Shown here: piece by piece, positions 16,381 to 25,629 of the stretch | Layout: each line of letters opens with the position of its first letter | Position numbering within the stretch: position 1 is the first letter of the stretch | Origin: Deltaproteobacteria bacterium | GTDB lineage: Bacteria; Myxococcota_A; Polyangia; DRWM01; JAAZOP01 | Direction of reading: 5' to 3' | DNA length: 64,000 nt | Assembly: GCA_016218765.1 (NCBI GenBank) | Contig: JACRCZ010000086.1 | Location: forward strand, 33,981-97,980 | The notes under the pieces: generated by a model | The model's database searches: none | Seen by the model: only the letters and a program-made list of their open reading frames with translations | What the model was told of the DNA's origin: nothing | Translations under genes and position numbers: made by a program

Positions 16381-17121
16381 ATGCGCACCTTCCGACTGGC
16401 ATGGGTCCTGGCCGTCGCCTCGTTTGCCGCCTGCGATTCCGCGGGCGTGGACGACTCCGACGCCCCGATGGACTTCGCCGAGGCCTCCGACGGCGTCGAC
16501 GCGCCGGCCGATGCGGAGGAGACCGACGCGGGACCGCCGGAGGACGCGGCGGAGGAGGATGTCGCCGGGGAGGAGGCATCGCCCGCCTGCTCGCCGCTCA
16601 CGGTTGACGAGCTGGCGCTCGTCCTCTCGGGCGATCCGGACACGGCGATGGACATTGTGACCAACGAATCGCCCGAGACCGACGCGTTCCTCCACGAGGT
16701 TTCCGACTGCGTCGATCCGCTGGACCCCGACATCGTGCACCTTGTCGCCCGCATGCGGCGAACGCTCGCCGCGAGCTGGGGCGGCGTCGGTCTGGCGGCG
16801 CCGCAGGTGGGCCTCCACCGGCGCATCTTCCTGGCCCAGCGCACCGATCAGCCCGGCCGTCCCGTGCAGGCGTTCCTCAATCCGACGATCGTCGAGTACT
16901 CGGCGGACACGGCCTCGCAAATGGAGGGATGTCTCTCCGTGCCCGGCGCCTCGCCCGTGGTCCTGCGCTCGCTCTCGGTCGTCCTCGACTACGACGGCGA
17001 GGACGGTTGGCCCGTGGTGGGGGAGGCGATCGGCGGGGCGCGCGGCACGCAGGCGGCCTACGCCGCACGGATCGTGCAGCACGAGTACGACCACCTCGAG
17101 GGCATCCTGATCGTGGACTGA
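16381..17121 (+). CDS. exported peptide deformylase homologue
   Basis: A 246-residue protein. All three peptide deformylase motifs are intact: G-V-G-L-A-A-P-Q, E-G-C-L-S-V-P-G (metal-ligand Cys) and Q-H-E-Y-D-H-L-E-G (His-Glu-x-x-His metal site). The normal enzyme removes the formyl group from nascent proteins in the cytoplasm. This one begins with a lipoprotein-like signal (V-A-S-F-A-A-C-D-S) and a long acidic linker, so it seems to act outside the cytoplasm. It could remove formyl groups from external or periplasmic peptides. Start ATG 16381 gives the signal directly at the N-terminus. Confidence 0.85.
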   Translation: MRTFRLAWVLAVASFAACDSAGVDDSDAPMDFAEASDGVDAPADAEETDAGPPEDAAEEDVAGEEASPACSPLTVDELALVLSGDPDTAMDIVTNESPETDAFLHEVSDCVDPLDPDIVHLVARMRRTLAASWGGVGLAAPQVGLHRRIFLAQRTDQPGRPVQAFLNPTIVEYSADTASQMEGCLSVPGASPVVLRSLSVVLDYDGEDGWPVVGEAIGGARGTQAAYAARIVQHEYDHLEGILIVD

Positions 17122-17135
17122 CCGCTGAGGACTCT

Positions 17136-18323
17136 CTATCCCTCGCGCTCGAACAGACCGGCCGCGCCCATGCCGCCGCCGATGCACATCGAGACGACGC
17201 CGTAGCGGCCCTTGGAGCGCTCGAGCTCGTACAGCAGCTTGTTGGTCAGGAAGCCGCCGGTGCAGCCGAGCGGGTGGCCCAGGGCGATGGCGCCGCCGTT
17301 GGGGTTCACCTTCTCGGGGTCGAGATGCAGGGCGTCCTCGGCGCAGTACAGCGCCTGCGACGCGAAGGCCTCGTTGATTTCCCAGACGGCGACGTCGTCG
17401 GTCTTGAGGCCGGCGCGTTTCATCAGCTTCGGGATGGCGTACGCCGGTCCGACGCCCATGATCTCCGGCGGCGTGCCGGCGACCTGGTAGCCGCGGTAGA
17501 CGGCGAGCGGCTTGAGGCCGAGCGATTTGGCCTTCTCGCGGCTCATCACGACCACGGCGGCGGCGCCGTCGTTCATCTGCGAGGCGTTGCCTGCGGTCAC
17601 GGTGCCCTGCGGGTCGAAGGCCGGCTTGAGCTTCGCGAGGCCCTCCAGGGTCGTGTCGCGCCGCGGGCCCTCATCGACCTTCGCCGTCACCTTCCGGGCC
17701 ACCGGCCGCCCGTCCGGGCCCGCGTCGAAGACCTCGGTCTCGATGGGCAGGATCTGGGACACGAAGCGCCCTTCGTCGATCGCGCGCACGGCGCGCTGGT
17801 GGCTGCGCAGGGCGAACTGGTCCTGGCGCTCGCGGCTGATGTTGAACTGCTTCGCCACGTTCTCCGCCGTGAGGCCCATCGGCGTGTAGGTCTCGATCCA
17901 CTCGTCGACCAGCCGCGGGTAGGCCACGGGCTTGTTGCCGCCCATGGGCACGTGGGTCATGTCCTCGACGCCGCCGGCCACGACCACCTCGGCCTCGCCG
18001 AGCATGATGCGCTCGGCGCCCTGCGAGATGGCCTGGAGGCCCGAGGCGCAGAACCTGTTGACGGTGATGGCCGACGCTTCGAAGGGGATCTTGGCCGCGA
18101 AGCTCACCAGCCGCGCGAGGTTCATCCCCAGCTCGCCCTCGGGCATCGCGCACCCGACGATCACGTCATCGATCTCCTTGGGGTCCAGCCCCTTCGCGCG
18201 CGCGACGGCCTCGCGGTACACGAGCCCGCCGTAGTGCACGGGGTGCGTGTCCCGGAACGAGCCGCGCTTGTAGCGGCAAATCGCGCTCCGCACCGCGCTC
18301 ACAATGACCGCTTCCCTCGTCAT
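17136..18323 (-). CDS. fadA: acetyl-CoA acyltransferase (beta-ketothiolase)
   Basis: A 395-residue thiolase of normal length. It performs the last step of beta-oxidation, cleaving 3-ketoacyl-CoA with CoA. The acyl-accepting Cys is residue 92 in N-R-F-C-A-S-G. The C-terminal catalytic blocks are [11 protein letters not shown] and C-I-G-G-G-M-G-A-A. It lies 15 bp downstream of the multifunctional dehydrogenase/hydratase gene in the same direction. The two would form the usual two-protein beta-oxidation complex. Confidence 0.93.
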   Translation of the reverse strand: MTREAVIVSAVRSAICRYKRGSFRDTHPVHYGGLVYREAVARAKGLDPKEIDDVIVGCAMPEGELGMNLARLVSFAAKIPFEASAITVNRFCASGLQAISQGAERIMLGEAEVVVAGGVEDMTHVPMGGNKPVAYPRLVDEWIETYTPMGLTAENVAKQFNISRERQDQFALRSHQRAVRAIDEGRFVSQILPIETEVFDAGPDGRPVARKVTAKVDEGPRRDTTLEGLAKLKPAFDPQGTVTAGNASQMNDGAAAVVVMSREKAKSLGLKPLAVYRGYQVAGTPPEIMGVGPAYAIPKLMKRAGLKTDDVAVWEINEAFASQALYCAEDALHLDPEKVNPNGGAIALGHPLGCTGGFLTNKLLYELERSKGRYGVVSMCIGGGMGAAGLFEREG

Positions 18324-18338
18324 GTAGCTACTCCTCTC

Positions 18339-20762
18339 CTAGTTCCGCAACGGCTTGCCCTTCATCAGGAAGTGCTGGATGCGCTCCTGGGTCTTGGGCG
18401 TGCCGAGCAGGAAGCAGAACGCCTCGCGTTCCAGATCCAGCAGGTACTGCTCGGAAACCGGCACGGCCTGCGAGGTGCGCCCGCCCGTCAGGACGTAGGC
18501 GATCTTCCCCGCCATCACCTGCTCGTGCTCCGTGATCTGGTGCTGTTTGCACATGGAATCGATGACCATCCGGAACGTCGCGAAGCCGGCGTCGCCGGGA
18601 AGCCGGAGCTTGCGCGGCTGCGGCGGGACGTAGCCTTCGAGCCACATCGCCTGCGCGGTGCGCTTCGCGGTGCCCAGGAGGTGCTCCTTGTTGGGGAGGA
18701 TCTTGTCCGAGGCGCGCAGGAAGCGGCTCGCGGCCGCCTCGTGCGCGCTCATCGACACCTTCGCCATGCCGATGCACTCGAACGCGTTCTGCAGGAACGG
18801 CGTCAGGTTGATCGAGGCGGCGGCGCTCTCCGGGATCCCTTCCAGGTTGCGGATCAGAAGCTCCTTGTGCCCGCCGCCGCCGGGGATGAGCCCGACGCCG
18901 ACCTCGACCAGCCCCATGAACAGGTCGGCGTGCGCCACGATGCGGTCCGCGCCCATCGAGATCTCGGCCCCGCCGCCCAGCGTCATGGCGAACGGCGCCG
19001 CCACGACCGGCTTGGGCGAGTACTTGAGGCGCATGCAGACGTCCTGGAACTTCTTCACCACGCCTTCGACCTGGGCCCAGGCGCCCTGCTGGGCGGCCAT
19101 GAGGAGCAGGAAGACGTTCGCGCCCGCGCAGAAGGTCTCGCCGTTGTTCCCGACGACCATGCCGACCCACTTGTCGTCCTTCTCCAGCAGGTCGAGGCCC
19201 TGGATCAGCATGTTCATGACGTCGTCGTCGACGGAGTTCATCTTGGTGTGGAACTCGCAGCACAGGACGCCGTCGCCCATGTCGACCAGGGTCGCGCCGT
19301 CGTTGTGGGCGACGACGCGGTCGGCCTCCTTGAGCGCCGGCAGCCGCACGCCCTTGGGATCCTCGGGGAACGGCACGTGCTTCCTGGTCTTGAGATCGAA
19401 GTAGGAGCGTCTGCCCTTCTCGCTCTTGTAGAAGGTCTCCGCGCCCGAGGCGAGCAGCGCCTCGGCGATCGGGGGCAGCTTCTTCCCGTCCTTCGTCGCC
19501 CGCTCGCAGAACCACTTGACGCCGACCGCGTCCCAGGCTTCGAACGGTCCCATCGCCCAGTTGTAGCCCCACTTCATGGCGTGATCGATCTGGACGATGT
19601 CGTCGCAGATCTCGCCGATGCGGTTGCCGGAGTAGATGAGCGAGTCGCGCATGACGTTCCAGGCGAACGCCGCCGCCCGGTCGTCCTGGCGCACGAACTC
19701 GGCCAGCCGCTTGCCCGGGTCCTCGATGCCCTTCACCTTGCCGATCGAGTCGAACTTGGCCTTCTTCGACTCGCGATAGTCGCCCGAGGCGGGGTCGATG
19801 ACGAAGAACTTCTTGCCGCCCTCCCCTTTTTCCTTCTTGTAGAAGCCGCCCTTGGTCTTGTCCCCGAACTGCTTGCGCTCGATCATCTTCGCGATGAACG
19901 CCGGGACCTGGAAGATCTCGCGCTCCTCGTCGCGGGTCAGCGTCTCGTGGCAGTTCTTGAGGATGTGCACGACGGTGTCGAGGCCGACCATGTCCACGGT
20001 GCGGAACGCGGCGCTCTTCGGGCGTCCCATCGGCTCGCCGACGATCGCGTCGGCCTCCTCGATGGTGTAGCCCTGGTCGAGCATCTCGCGCATGGTGCGG
20101 ATGAGGCCGTAGATGCCGATGCGGTTGCCGACGAAGTTCGTCGTGTCCTTGCCGAAGACGACGCCCTTGCCCAGGACGTTGGTGCCGAAGTCGGCCATGA
20201 ACGAGACCACGGCCGGGTCGGTGTCGCCGCCGGGCACGATCTCCAGCAGCCTCATGAAGCGCACGGGGTTGAAGAAGTGGGTGACCAGGAAGTTCCTGCG
20301 GAACGCCTCGCTCCGGCCCGCGACCATGTCCTTGATCGGGAGTCCGGAGGTGTTCGAGGAGACGATGGCGCCGGGGCGCACGAACTTCTCGACCTTCTCG
20401 AACAGCTTGCGCTTCACGTCCAGGTTCTCGACCACGACCTCGACCACCCAGTCGCATTCGCGGAGCCATTCCAGGTTGTCCTCGAGGTTCCCGCAGGTGA
20501 CGAGGTCGGCGAAGCGGTCGTGGTAGAAGGCGGGGATGGGCTTGCGGTTCTTGACCGCGTTGGCCAGGCCCGTCGTCGAGAACTTGTTGCGCCAGGCGGG
20601 CGATTTCTCGTCCAGCCCGGCCTTCTTGTCGTCCGGAGTCAGCTCCGGCGGGACGATGTCCAGCAGGTACGCCTTGACTCCGCAGTTCGCCAGGTGCGCG
20701 GCGATGCCGGAGCCCATGATCCCGGCGCCGAGCACCGCGGCCTTCTCGATCCTTCGGCTCAT
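18339..20762 (-). CDS. fadB: 3-hydroxyacyl-CoA dehydrogenase/enoyl-CoA hydratase (FadB/FadN type)
   Basis: An 807-residue bifunctional beta-oxidation protein. The dehydrogenase is N-terminal (V-L-G-A-G-I-M-G-S-G-I-A at about 9-20) and the hydratase C-terminal (about 480-700, with E-V-G-V-G-L-I-P-G-G-G-G). This order resembles Bacillus FadN rather than E. coli FadB, where the hydratase comes first. It hydrates enoyl-CoA and oxidises 3-hydroxyacyl-CoA with NAD. GGGAGGAGG lies upstream of ATG 20762. First gene of the operon with the thiolase; a palindrome at 20799 may bind a FadR-like repressor. Confidence 0.93.
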   Translation of the reverse strand: MSRRIEKAAVLGAGIMGSGIAAHLANCGVKAYLLDIVPPELTPDDKKAGLDEKSPAWRNKFSTTGLANAVKNRKPIPAFYHDRFADLVTCGNLEDNLEWLRECDWVVEVVVENLDVKRKLFEKVEKFVRPGAIVSSNTSGLPIKDMVAGRSEAFRRNFLVTHFFNPVRFMRLLEIVPGGDTDPAVVSFMADFGTNVLGKGVVFGKDTTNFVGNRIGIYGLIRTMREMLDQGYTIEEADAIVGEPMGRPKSAAFRTVDMVGLDTVVHILKNCHETLTRDEEREIFQVPAFIAKMIERKQFGDKTKGGFYKKEKGEGGKKFFVIDPASGDYRESKKAKFDSIGKVKGIEDPGKRLAEFVRQDDRAAAFAWNVMRDSLIYSGNRIGEICDDIVQIDHAMKWGYNWAMGPFEAWDAVGVKWFCERATKDGKKLPPIAEALLASGAETFYKSEKGRRSYFDLKTRKHVPFPEDPKGVRLPALKEADRVVAHNDGATLVDMGDGVLCCEFHTKMNSVDDDVMNMLIQGLDLLEKDDKWVGMVVGNNGETFCAGANVFLLLMAAQQGAWAQVEGVVKKFQDVCMRLKYSPKPVVAAPFAMTLGGGAEISMGADRIVAHADLFMGLVEVGVGLIPGGGGHKELLIRNLEGIPESAAASINLTPFLQNAFECIGMAKVSMSAHEAAASRFLRASDKILPNKEHLLGTAKRTAQAMWLEGYVPPQPRKLRLPGDAGFATFRMVIDSMCKQHQITEHEQVMAGKIAYVLTGGRTSQAVPVSEQYLLDLEREAFCFLLGTPKTQERIQHFLMKGKPLRN

Positions 20763-20798
20763 GAAGCCACCTCCTCCCTTTCGGAGCTGCCCCCGTTA

Positions 20799-20812
20799 TG
20801 AATGGGCATTCA
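20799..20812. promoter_or_regulatory. candidate FadR/TetR-type operator (TGAATG-GG-CATTCA)
   Basis: A perfect 6-bp inverted repeat with 2-bp spacer, 37 bp upstream of the beta-oxidation operon. Its half-sites equal those of the Bacillus FadR box (TGAATG...CATTCA), though the spacer is shorter. A TTGACA hexamer on the minus strand at 20837-20842 may be a -35 box, but no good -10 box lies at the expected spacing. Confidence 0.5.
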
Positions 20813-20883
20813 CCTTCTGGCACGAGTCGGCGGGGCTGTCAACCGGTTTTCGTGGGAGGCCGATCCTCGGCCGGAGGAAGCTC

Positions 20884-20947
20884 CCTTCGACGGCGCTCAG
20901 GGCAGGCGCGCAAGGACCGCAAACGACCGCAAAGGACGCCAAGGGAG
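20884..20947. repeat. two further interspersed repeat motifs
   Basis: CTTCGACGGCGCTCAGGGCA (20884-20903) followed by CGCAAGGACCGCAAACGACC and GCAAAGGACGCC units (20909-20947). Neither codes for anything. With the ATCGGTG repeat at 20975 they make a cluster of three repeat types between the fad operon and the glycosidase gene. Confidence 0.6.
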
Positions 20948-20973
20948 AGCAGGTTCGGTCCTCGTCTCCCCCC

Positions 20974-22758
20974 CTATCGGTGTCCATCGGTGTTCATCGG
21001 TGGTTTCTTCCTTCTCGACCGGAGGGACCTCACGGCCAGCACCGACGCGAGCCACCACAACTCATGGCCGCCGATCGCCCGGAACACCCTGCATCCGCAC
21101 CCCCCGCCACCTTCGCCCTCGTCCGCATCCGCGTCCGCCGACCCGTCCCCGCCCGCGTCCAGCCTCGGCACCACGTCGCCCCCGGCACCGTCGTCCTCTC
21201 CGTCCCCGTCGCCGTCGCCCCCGCCATCCGCATCCGCACCGCCGTCCGCGTCGGCATCGGCATCCGCGCCGCGCACGATCACGGTCACGATGAACGACTG
21301 TTCCACGCGGTTCGTCCCGTCGCTCACCGCGATCGTCACCGCCTGCGGCCCTCCGTCCTCCACACCCGGCGTCCACTCCGCCTCGCCCGTCGCGCCGTCC
21401 ACCGCGATCGACGAGGGGCCGGCACCGATCGAGAACGTCAGCGGCTGGACATCGATGTCCACCGCGTCCGCGTCATAGCTCCACGGCGTCCCGTCGACCG
21501 CCGTCAGGGGCGGCGTCGAGGTGAAGCGCGGCGGATGGTCGAACGGCGCGGCCCACACGAACCAGCCGTTCGACACGGACCGCTCGCCCAGGTGGTCGGC
21601 GACTCCGTTGTCCGACGGGTAGTTCACCACGCCGCCGGCCGCCTGCCCGTCGATCCACATCGTCGTCGACCCGCCGCCGTCGTAGTTGAGCCCGTCGTCG
21701 CAACCCAGGCCGACGAGGTAGTCGGCGGCCTGCGCCAGCGTCACGCCCAGCCCGGCCGCCGTGCGCCCGTCGAAGGTCGCGAACAGCACGCGCCCGTCCG
21801 TCGTGATACACGAGATCGTCCGCGGGTGGCGGCTCGTCGCGAACGACTCCCCCGCCTCCTCCTCCGCCCAAAGCACGTCCGCGACGCCGTCCCGGAGGAG
21901 CCCCGGCAGCCCGCCCAACGCCTGGTGCACGGCCGGCCAGCCGTCGCCCGACGCGATCCGCTCGACGTGCGCTCCGTCATCGCCGATGCCCAGGGTCGAG
22001 CGCGGCGGCCGGGTCGAGGGATTCGACGCCAGGAACCGATCATCGATGCGCACCAGCCCGACCGGAGCGCACGAGCCGTCGAAGAAGCCCGCGTTCACGC
22101 CCGCCACGGCGCCGATGCCGGCGCCGAGCGCGGCGATCGTCGTGCAGCCGTCGCCGAGCGCCGGGACGAGGCGCAACCCGGGTGCGTCGAGCTCGACCTC
22201 CAGCAGGTTCACCGTCTGCGTTCCGCCGTACAGGTCGGAGAAGCGGCCGGCGCGCCACGTGACGCCCCGGGCTACAACGCGCTCCCGCAGCGCGTCGAAC
22301 GGCAGCACATCGATCCGCAGCACGTACGGTCCCGGCAGCGGCCGGCCGCTGGAGACGTACGAGTCCACGGCGACCCAGCCGTCGCCCGCACCGAATTCCG
22401 CCTCCGCCCAGCGGTTGCCGCGCGCGACGCAGTCCGCCGTGCCGCTCGCCACCCCGTCGTCGGCCAGCAGGTGCACGTCGATGTCGACGCTCCCCGAGAC
22501 ATCGCCCTCGACCCACGCGGTCACGATCCCCCGCGCCGGGAGCGAGAAACGGTAGATCGCCTCGGGACCACCCTCGTCGAGCGTCGAGGCGCAAGCGTAG
22601 CGATCGATCTCCGTCGCGCGACCGGTGGTGTCCGCCGCGTGCGCCCACGGGAACCCATCGACCACGATCGGCTCGGCGAGCGTCCCGGCGCCTTCCGCCG
22701 CCGACGCCGGCCGAGCCGACGCGACGAGACCGCCGAGCAGCACGAGGGCGATGCGCAT
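20974..22758 (-). CDS. phosphodiester glycosidase-domain exported protein with MYXO-CTERM-like tail
   Basis: 594 residues from ATG 22758, where the signal peptide starts (M-R-I-A-L-V-L-L-G-G-L, cleavage near A-S-A-A). Residues 195-445 fit the NAGPA-type phosphodiester glycosidase fold: V-A-G-V-N-A-G-F-F-D-G, and N-Y-D-G-G-G-S-T-T-M-W. An Ig-like cadherin-type segment follows (P-P-R-F-T-S-T-P-P...), then D-A-D-A repeats. The end, G-G-G-G-C-G-C-R, a hydrophobic stretch and R-S-R-R-K-K, resembles the MYXO-CTERM surface-sorting signal. The last nine codons and the stop come from the ATCGGTG repeat at 20975-21006. Confidence 0.83.
   Translation of the reverse strand: MRIALVLLGGLVASARPASAAEGAGTLAEPIVVDGFPWAHAADTTGRATEIDRYACASTLDEGGPEAIYRFSLPARGIVTAWVEGDVSGSVDIDVHLLADDGVASGTADCVARGNRWAEAEFGAGDGWVAVDSYVSSGRPLPGPYVLRIDVLPFDALRERVVARGVTWRAGRFSDLYGGTQTVNLLEVELDAPGLRLVPALGDGCTTIAALGAGIGAVAGVNAGFFDGSCAPVGLVRIDDRFLASNPSTRPPRSTLGIGDDGAHVERIASGDGWPAVHQALGGLPGLLRDGVADVLWAEEEAGESFATSRHPRTISCITTDGRVLFATFDGRTAAGLGVTLAQAADYLVGLGCDDGLNYDGGGSTTMWIDGQAAGGVVNYPSDNGVADHLGERSVSNGWFVWAAPFDHPPRFTSTPPLTAVDGTPWSYDADAVDIDVQPLTFSIGAGPSSIAVDGATGEAEWTPGVEDGGPQAVTIAVSDGTNRVEQSFIVTVIVRGADADADADGGADADGGGDGDGDGEDDGAGGDVVPRLDAGGDGSADADADEGEGGGGCGCRVFRAIGGHELWWLASVLAVRSLRSRRKKPPMNTDGHR
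20975..21006. repeat. ATCGGTG-type interspersed repeat, copy 2
   Basis: TATCGGTGTCCATCGGTGTT followed by CATCGGTGGTTT. It is identical to the copy at 3991-4022 and related on the opposite strand to 28862-28930. On the minus strand it encodes P-P-M-N-T-D-G-H-R; the stop codon of the glycosidase gene overlaps its first bases. Confidence 0.85.
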
Positions 22759-22821
22759 GCGTTCCACTGTACGGGGCGCGAGCGGCGCACGCAACGCCCC
22801 TCGCGCGGCGCGGGCCGACAC

Positions 22822-23460
22822 TTATGGAATGACGACCGCGTTGGAGGTCACCTCGTGCGGCGCCGCGCACCGGGTGCCGCACGATCCCGGATCCGCGCCG
22901 CACTCGCCGTCGAACAGCCCGACGGCCCGGACCGTCCCCGACGGCGGCTCCGGGACGCTGTACATCCCCAGGTCCGACCACGTGCCGGGCGCGCACTGGA
23001 AACCGGCGCCGGACGACTCGCCCGGAGAAACGATCCGCTCCCAGGTCCCGCCCGTCGCCTGCCGTTCCCACCCGACCGGCGGCAGCTCGCACGCCACGGC
23101 GTCCCCGCACATGAGGTACCACGCCGCCTCCGAGCCCGGCTCGAACGTGAGCGTGACCTGGGGGCAGCACGGCGCCGGAACGCACGGACAGGGATCCGCG
23201 TACGTCAGCGTCAGCAACGGCGGCGTCTCCGCCCCGCCGTCGTCCACGGCGGCTTCGGCGTCCTCGCCGGCCTCCGCGTCCTCCGTCGCCTCGCCGTCCG
23301 CCTCGACGACCTCGGCATCCTCCCCGAAGGCCGCGTCCTCCTGGCCCGCAGCGTCGCCGTCCGACGGCGAATCCGTCGCCCCGGTGCTTCCGCCGCAGCC
23401 GATCGCGATCGCCCCCGCCAGAATCGCCGCCCATGCCGCCGCCGACCGCCGTTCGCTCAT
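22822..23460 (-). CDS. exported lipoprotein of unknown function
   Basis: A 212-residue protein from ATG 23460. The signal peptide ends A-I-A-I-G-C-G-G-S, a clear lipobox. An acidic Asp/Glu/Ala linker runs to about residue 80. The mature domain has paired cysteines (C-P-C-V-P-A-P-C-C-P and later C-G-A-D-P-G-S-C-G-T-R-C) and beta-type segments. No enzyme motif. It lies 63 bp upstream of the glycosidase gene in the same direction. Function unknown. Confidence 0.72.
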   Translation of the reverse strand: MSERRSAAAWAAILAGAIAIGCGGSTGATDSPSDGDAAGQEDAAFGEDAEVVEADGEATEDAEAGEDAEAAVDDGGAETPPLLTLTYADPCPCVPAPCCPQVTLTFEPGSEAAWYLMCGDAVACELPPVGWERQATGGTWERIVSPGESSGAGFQCAPGTWSDLGMYSVPEPPSGTVRAVGLFDGECGADPGSCGTRCAAPHEVTSNAVVIP

Positions 23461-23673
23461 CGCCCCGCGCTCCCTGCCGCTCGCCGGAAGCCTGGCCCGC
23501 GGCCCGGCCCGGGTCAAGGGCCCGGTGCCGCCCCGTGCGCGCCCGCCGGACCCGACCCCAGGGGATCCGACCTCCGGACCCGGGCAGGACGTTCCTCTCC
23601 CCTGTGCCGAGACCCGGGACACCGTTCGCCGACCGTGTTAGCTTGCGCGCGACGAAAGTCGGGAGGCCCGCTC

Positions 23674-25554
23674 GTGAGAACAACTCGTCGTCGGATCCTC
23701 GCCACCAGTCGTTCGATCCTGCCGTTGCTGCTTCTGGCGACCGCGCCGGGCTGCCGCAAGGACGGCCGCTCGCCGGCTGCCGAGGTCCCGGCGTCGCCGG
23801 GCGCCGAGGACGTCGCGGCGGCGACCCCGGGCGCAGACGCTGCCGGCGGGTCCTCCGCCGTCGAGGCATCCGCTCTGCCGGCCGGCGGGGATGTCGGGCC
23901 CGCGGCGCCACCCGCCGACGCCGGAGCGCCGACCGCCGCGTCGAACGAGCCGGTGGATCTGGGACCCGTCGTCGCGCCGGAGCTCCCCGTGCGGCTTTCC
24001 CCGCGGGATCGGGGACTCAAGTTCTCGGCGTCCGTCCTGGCCGCCGGTGGCGGCGGCAGCGTCGTCGTCGCGACGAGCACCGGCAACCACGCCGGGTACG
24101 TGTTCGAGCGCGTGGCGGCGGGCTGGGTCGAGACGCTGCGTTTCGAGCTGTCGGTCCTCGGCCTCCACGGCAGCCAGGAGCGCGTCGCCGTCAGCGGCGA
24201 CGGCGACACGATCGCGCTCGCCGTGGTCGAATCGCACGATTGTCCCGGCGGAACGTGCCCCGCGGGCGGGGCGGTCGGCGTGTGGGAACGGCGTCCCGGA
24301 GGCTGGGCGCGCACGCCGAATCTCCCGATTCCGGAGGAAACAGCCTACAAGGGCATCGGCGTGGCGATCGCCATCGATGACGGCGGCGACACGATTGCGG
24401 TCGCGACGCGGGACGAGCCCGGCGTGTACGTGTACGAGCGCGCCGGCGACGGGTGGCGGCAGGCGGCGCACCTCGAGGGCGCGCCGCGAGGCTTCGGCCA
24501 GGCGTTGGCGATGGCCGGCGGCCGCCTCGCCGTCGGGGCCCCCGGCTGGGAGGACACGGAAACCGGGGCCGTGCTGCTCTTCGAGCGGCGCGACGGGAGC
24601 TGGACGCCCGCGGGGCGCGTCGATGCGCCGTCCGGCGCCGACCGCACGTTCGGCGGCGGCATCGCGCTCGCCGGCGACATCCTGGTCGCAGGCGGCTACG
24701 GTCCGGACACGGAGCGTGGCGGCAGCTCGTTCATGTTCGTGCACGGCGAGGACGGCGCGTGGTCCCAGGCCGGCCGCCTGGAGCCGCGCGCAGGGACGGA
24801 GAAGCGGATGTTCGGCCGCGCCGCGGTCGCCTGGGGCGACGGGAAGGTCATCGCCGTCCTCTCGCTTTTTTCCGCGCACTTCTTCGTGCGGGACGGAACG
24901 ACCTGGCTGGCGGGGGAAACCGTCGGAGGCCAGGGAGCATCCGACGAGGTACGGGGGCTCTGCGCGGCGGGGCCGGCGGCCGCCGTGCTCACGACCAGCG
25001 ACGTGCTGCTTCGCGCCGTCCCGGGACTGGGCGAAGCCGACGCCCCGGCTGCACCCGTCCGCCCCGCCCCGGCCGGGGCCCCGGATTGCAGCCGCGGCCG
25101 CTCGTGCATCTATCCTTGCGCGGCCGATTCCGACTGCTGCCGCAGCACCCCGTGCCTGGAGGGGATCTGGGCCTCCGCCTGCGTTGCCGAGCAATGCCGC
25201 ATGGTCGGCTGCACGGCCGACGAGCAGTGCGCCTCGATCGCAGGCGCCCGGTGTTTCCAGGACGCCGATCCGACCATCGTCCACGGGCTCTGCGCCGCGC
25301 CGTGCACCGCCGACGCCGATTGCCAGGCGCCGTACCTCTGTCTTGACGGCGGCTACTGCTGGCTGCAGGCGCACAACGTCACCCGGTGCTACAGCGACCT
25401 CGATTGCGCCCGACGCACGGGGATGAAGCACTGCGACGTCGCGACGGGCTGCTGCGGCTGCTCCGACGACGCGTACTGCCAGTCGCCCATGGAGGGCGGC
25501 GACGGTACCCGCTGTCTCCCGGCGAGCTCCTTGCCGGCGCCTTCGGACCGATGA
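23674..25554 (+). CDS. exported lipoprotein with FG-GAP-like repeats and Cys-rich C-terminus
   Basis: 626 residues from GTG 23674, with GGGAGG seven bases upstream. The lipobox is A-T-A-P-G-C-R-K. A Pro/Ala/Gly linker is followed by a beta-propeller-like region (about 120-460) with recurring G-x-x-V-A-V-G-A-type repeats, such as R-L-A-V-G-A-P-G and L-F-E-R-R-D-G-S-W, as in integrin-alpha FG-GAP proteins. The last 150 residues are Cys-rich with D-x-D-C motifs. Probably a surface protein; substrate or partner unknown. It diverges from the lipoprotein gene at 23460. Confidence 0.76.
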   Translation: MRTTRRRILATSRSILPLLLLATAPGCRKDGRSPAAEVPASPGAEDVAAATPGADAAGGSSAVEASALPAGGDVGPAAPPADAGAPTAASNEPVDLGPVVAPELPVRLSPRDRGLKFSASVLAAGGGGSVVVATSTGNHAGYVFERVAAGWVETLRFELSVLGLHGSQERVAVSGDGDTIALAVVESHDCPGGTCPAGGAVGVWERRPGGWARTPNLPIPEETAYKGIGVAIAIDDGGDTIAVATRDEPGVYVYERAGDGWRQAAHLEGAPRGFGQALAMAGGRLAVGAPGWEDTETGAVLLFERRDGSWTPAGRVDAPSGADRTFGGGIALAGDILVAGGYGPDTERGGSSFMFVHGEDGAWSQAGRLEPRAGTEKRMFGRAAVAWGDGKVIAVLSLFSAHFFVRDGTTWLAGETVGGQGASDEVRGLCAAGPAAAVLTTSDVLLRAVPGLGEADAPAAPVRPAPAGAPDCSRGRSCIYPCAADSDCCRSTPCLEGIWASACVAEQCRMVGCTADEQCASIAGARCFQDADPTIVHGLCAAPCTADADCQAPYLCLDGGYCWLQAHNVTRCYSDLDCARRTGMKHCDVATGCCGCSDDAYCQSPMEGGDGTRCLPASSLPAPSDR

Positions 25555-25629
25555 CTCGACCCGGACGGCCGACCGACAGCCAGCAACTCCTCTTGCCCTC
25601 CCTCCCACCGCCCGCTAGGTTCGGGGCCG

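Noticed and set aside
16929..20801. Very long plus-strand open frame across the fad operon (1290 codons)
   Set aside because: A frame lacking stops because of the GC-rich third positions of fadA and fadB on the minus strand; its translation is Arg/Asp/Val-rich and resembles no protein.
24866..24880. Terminator-like T-run
   Set aside because: It lies inside the lipoprotein coding region and no stable stem precedes it.
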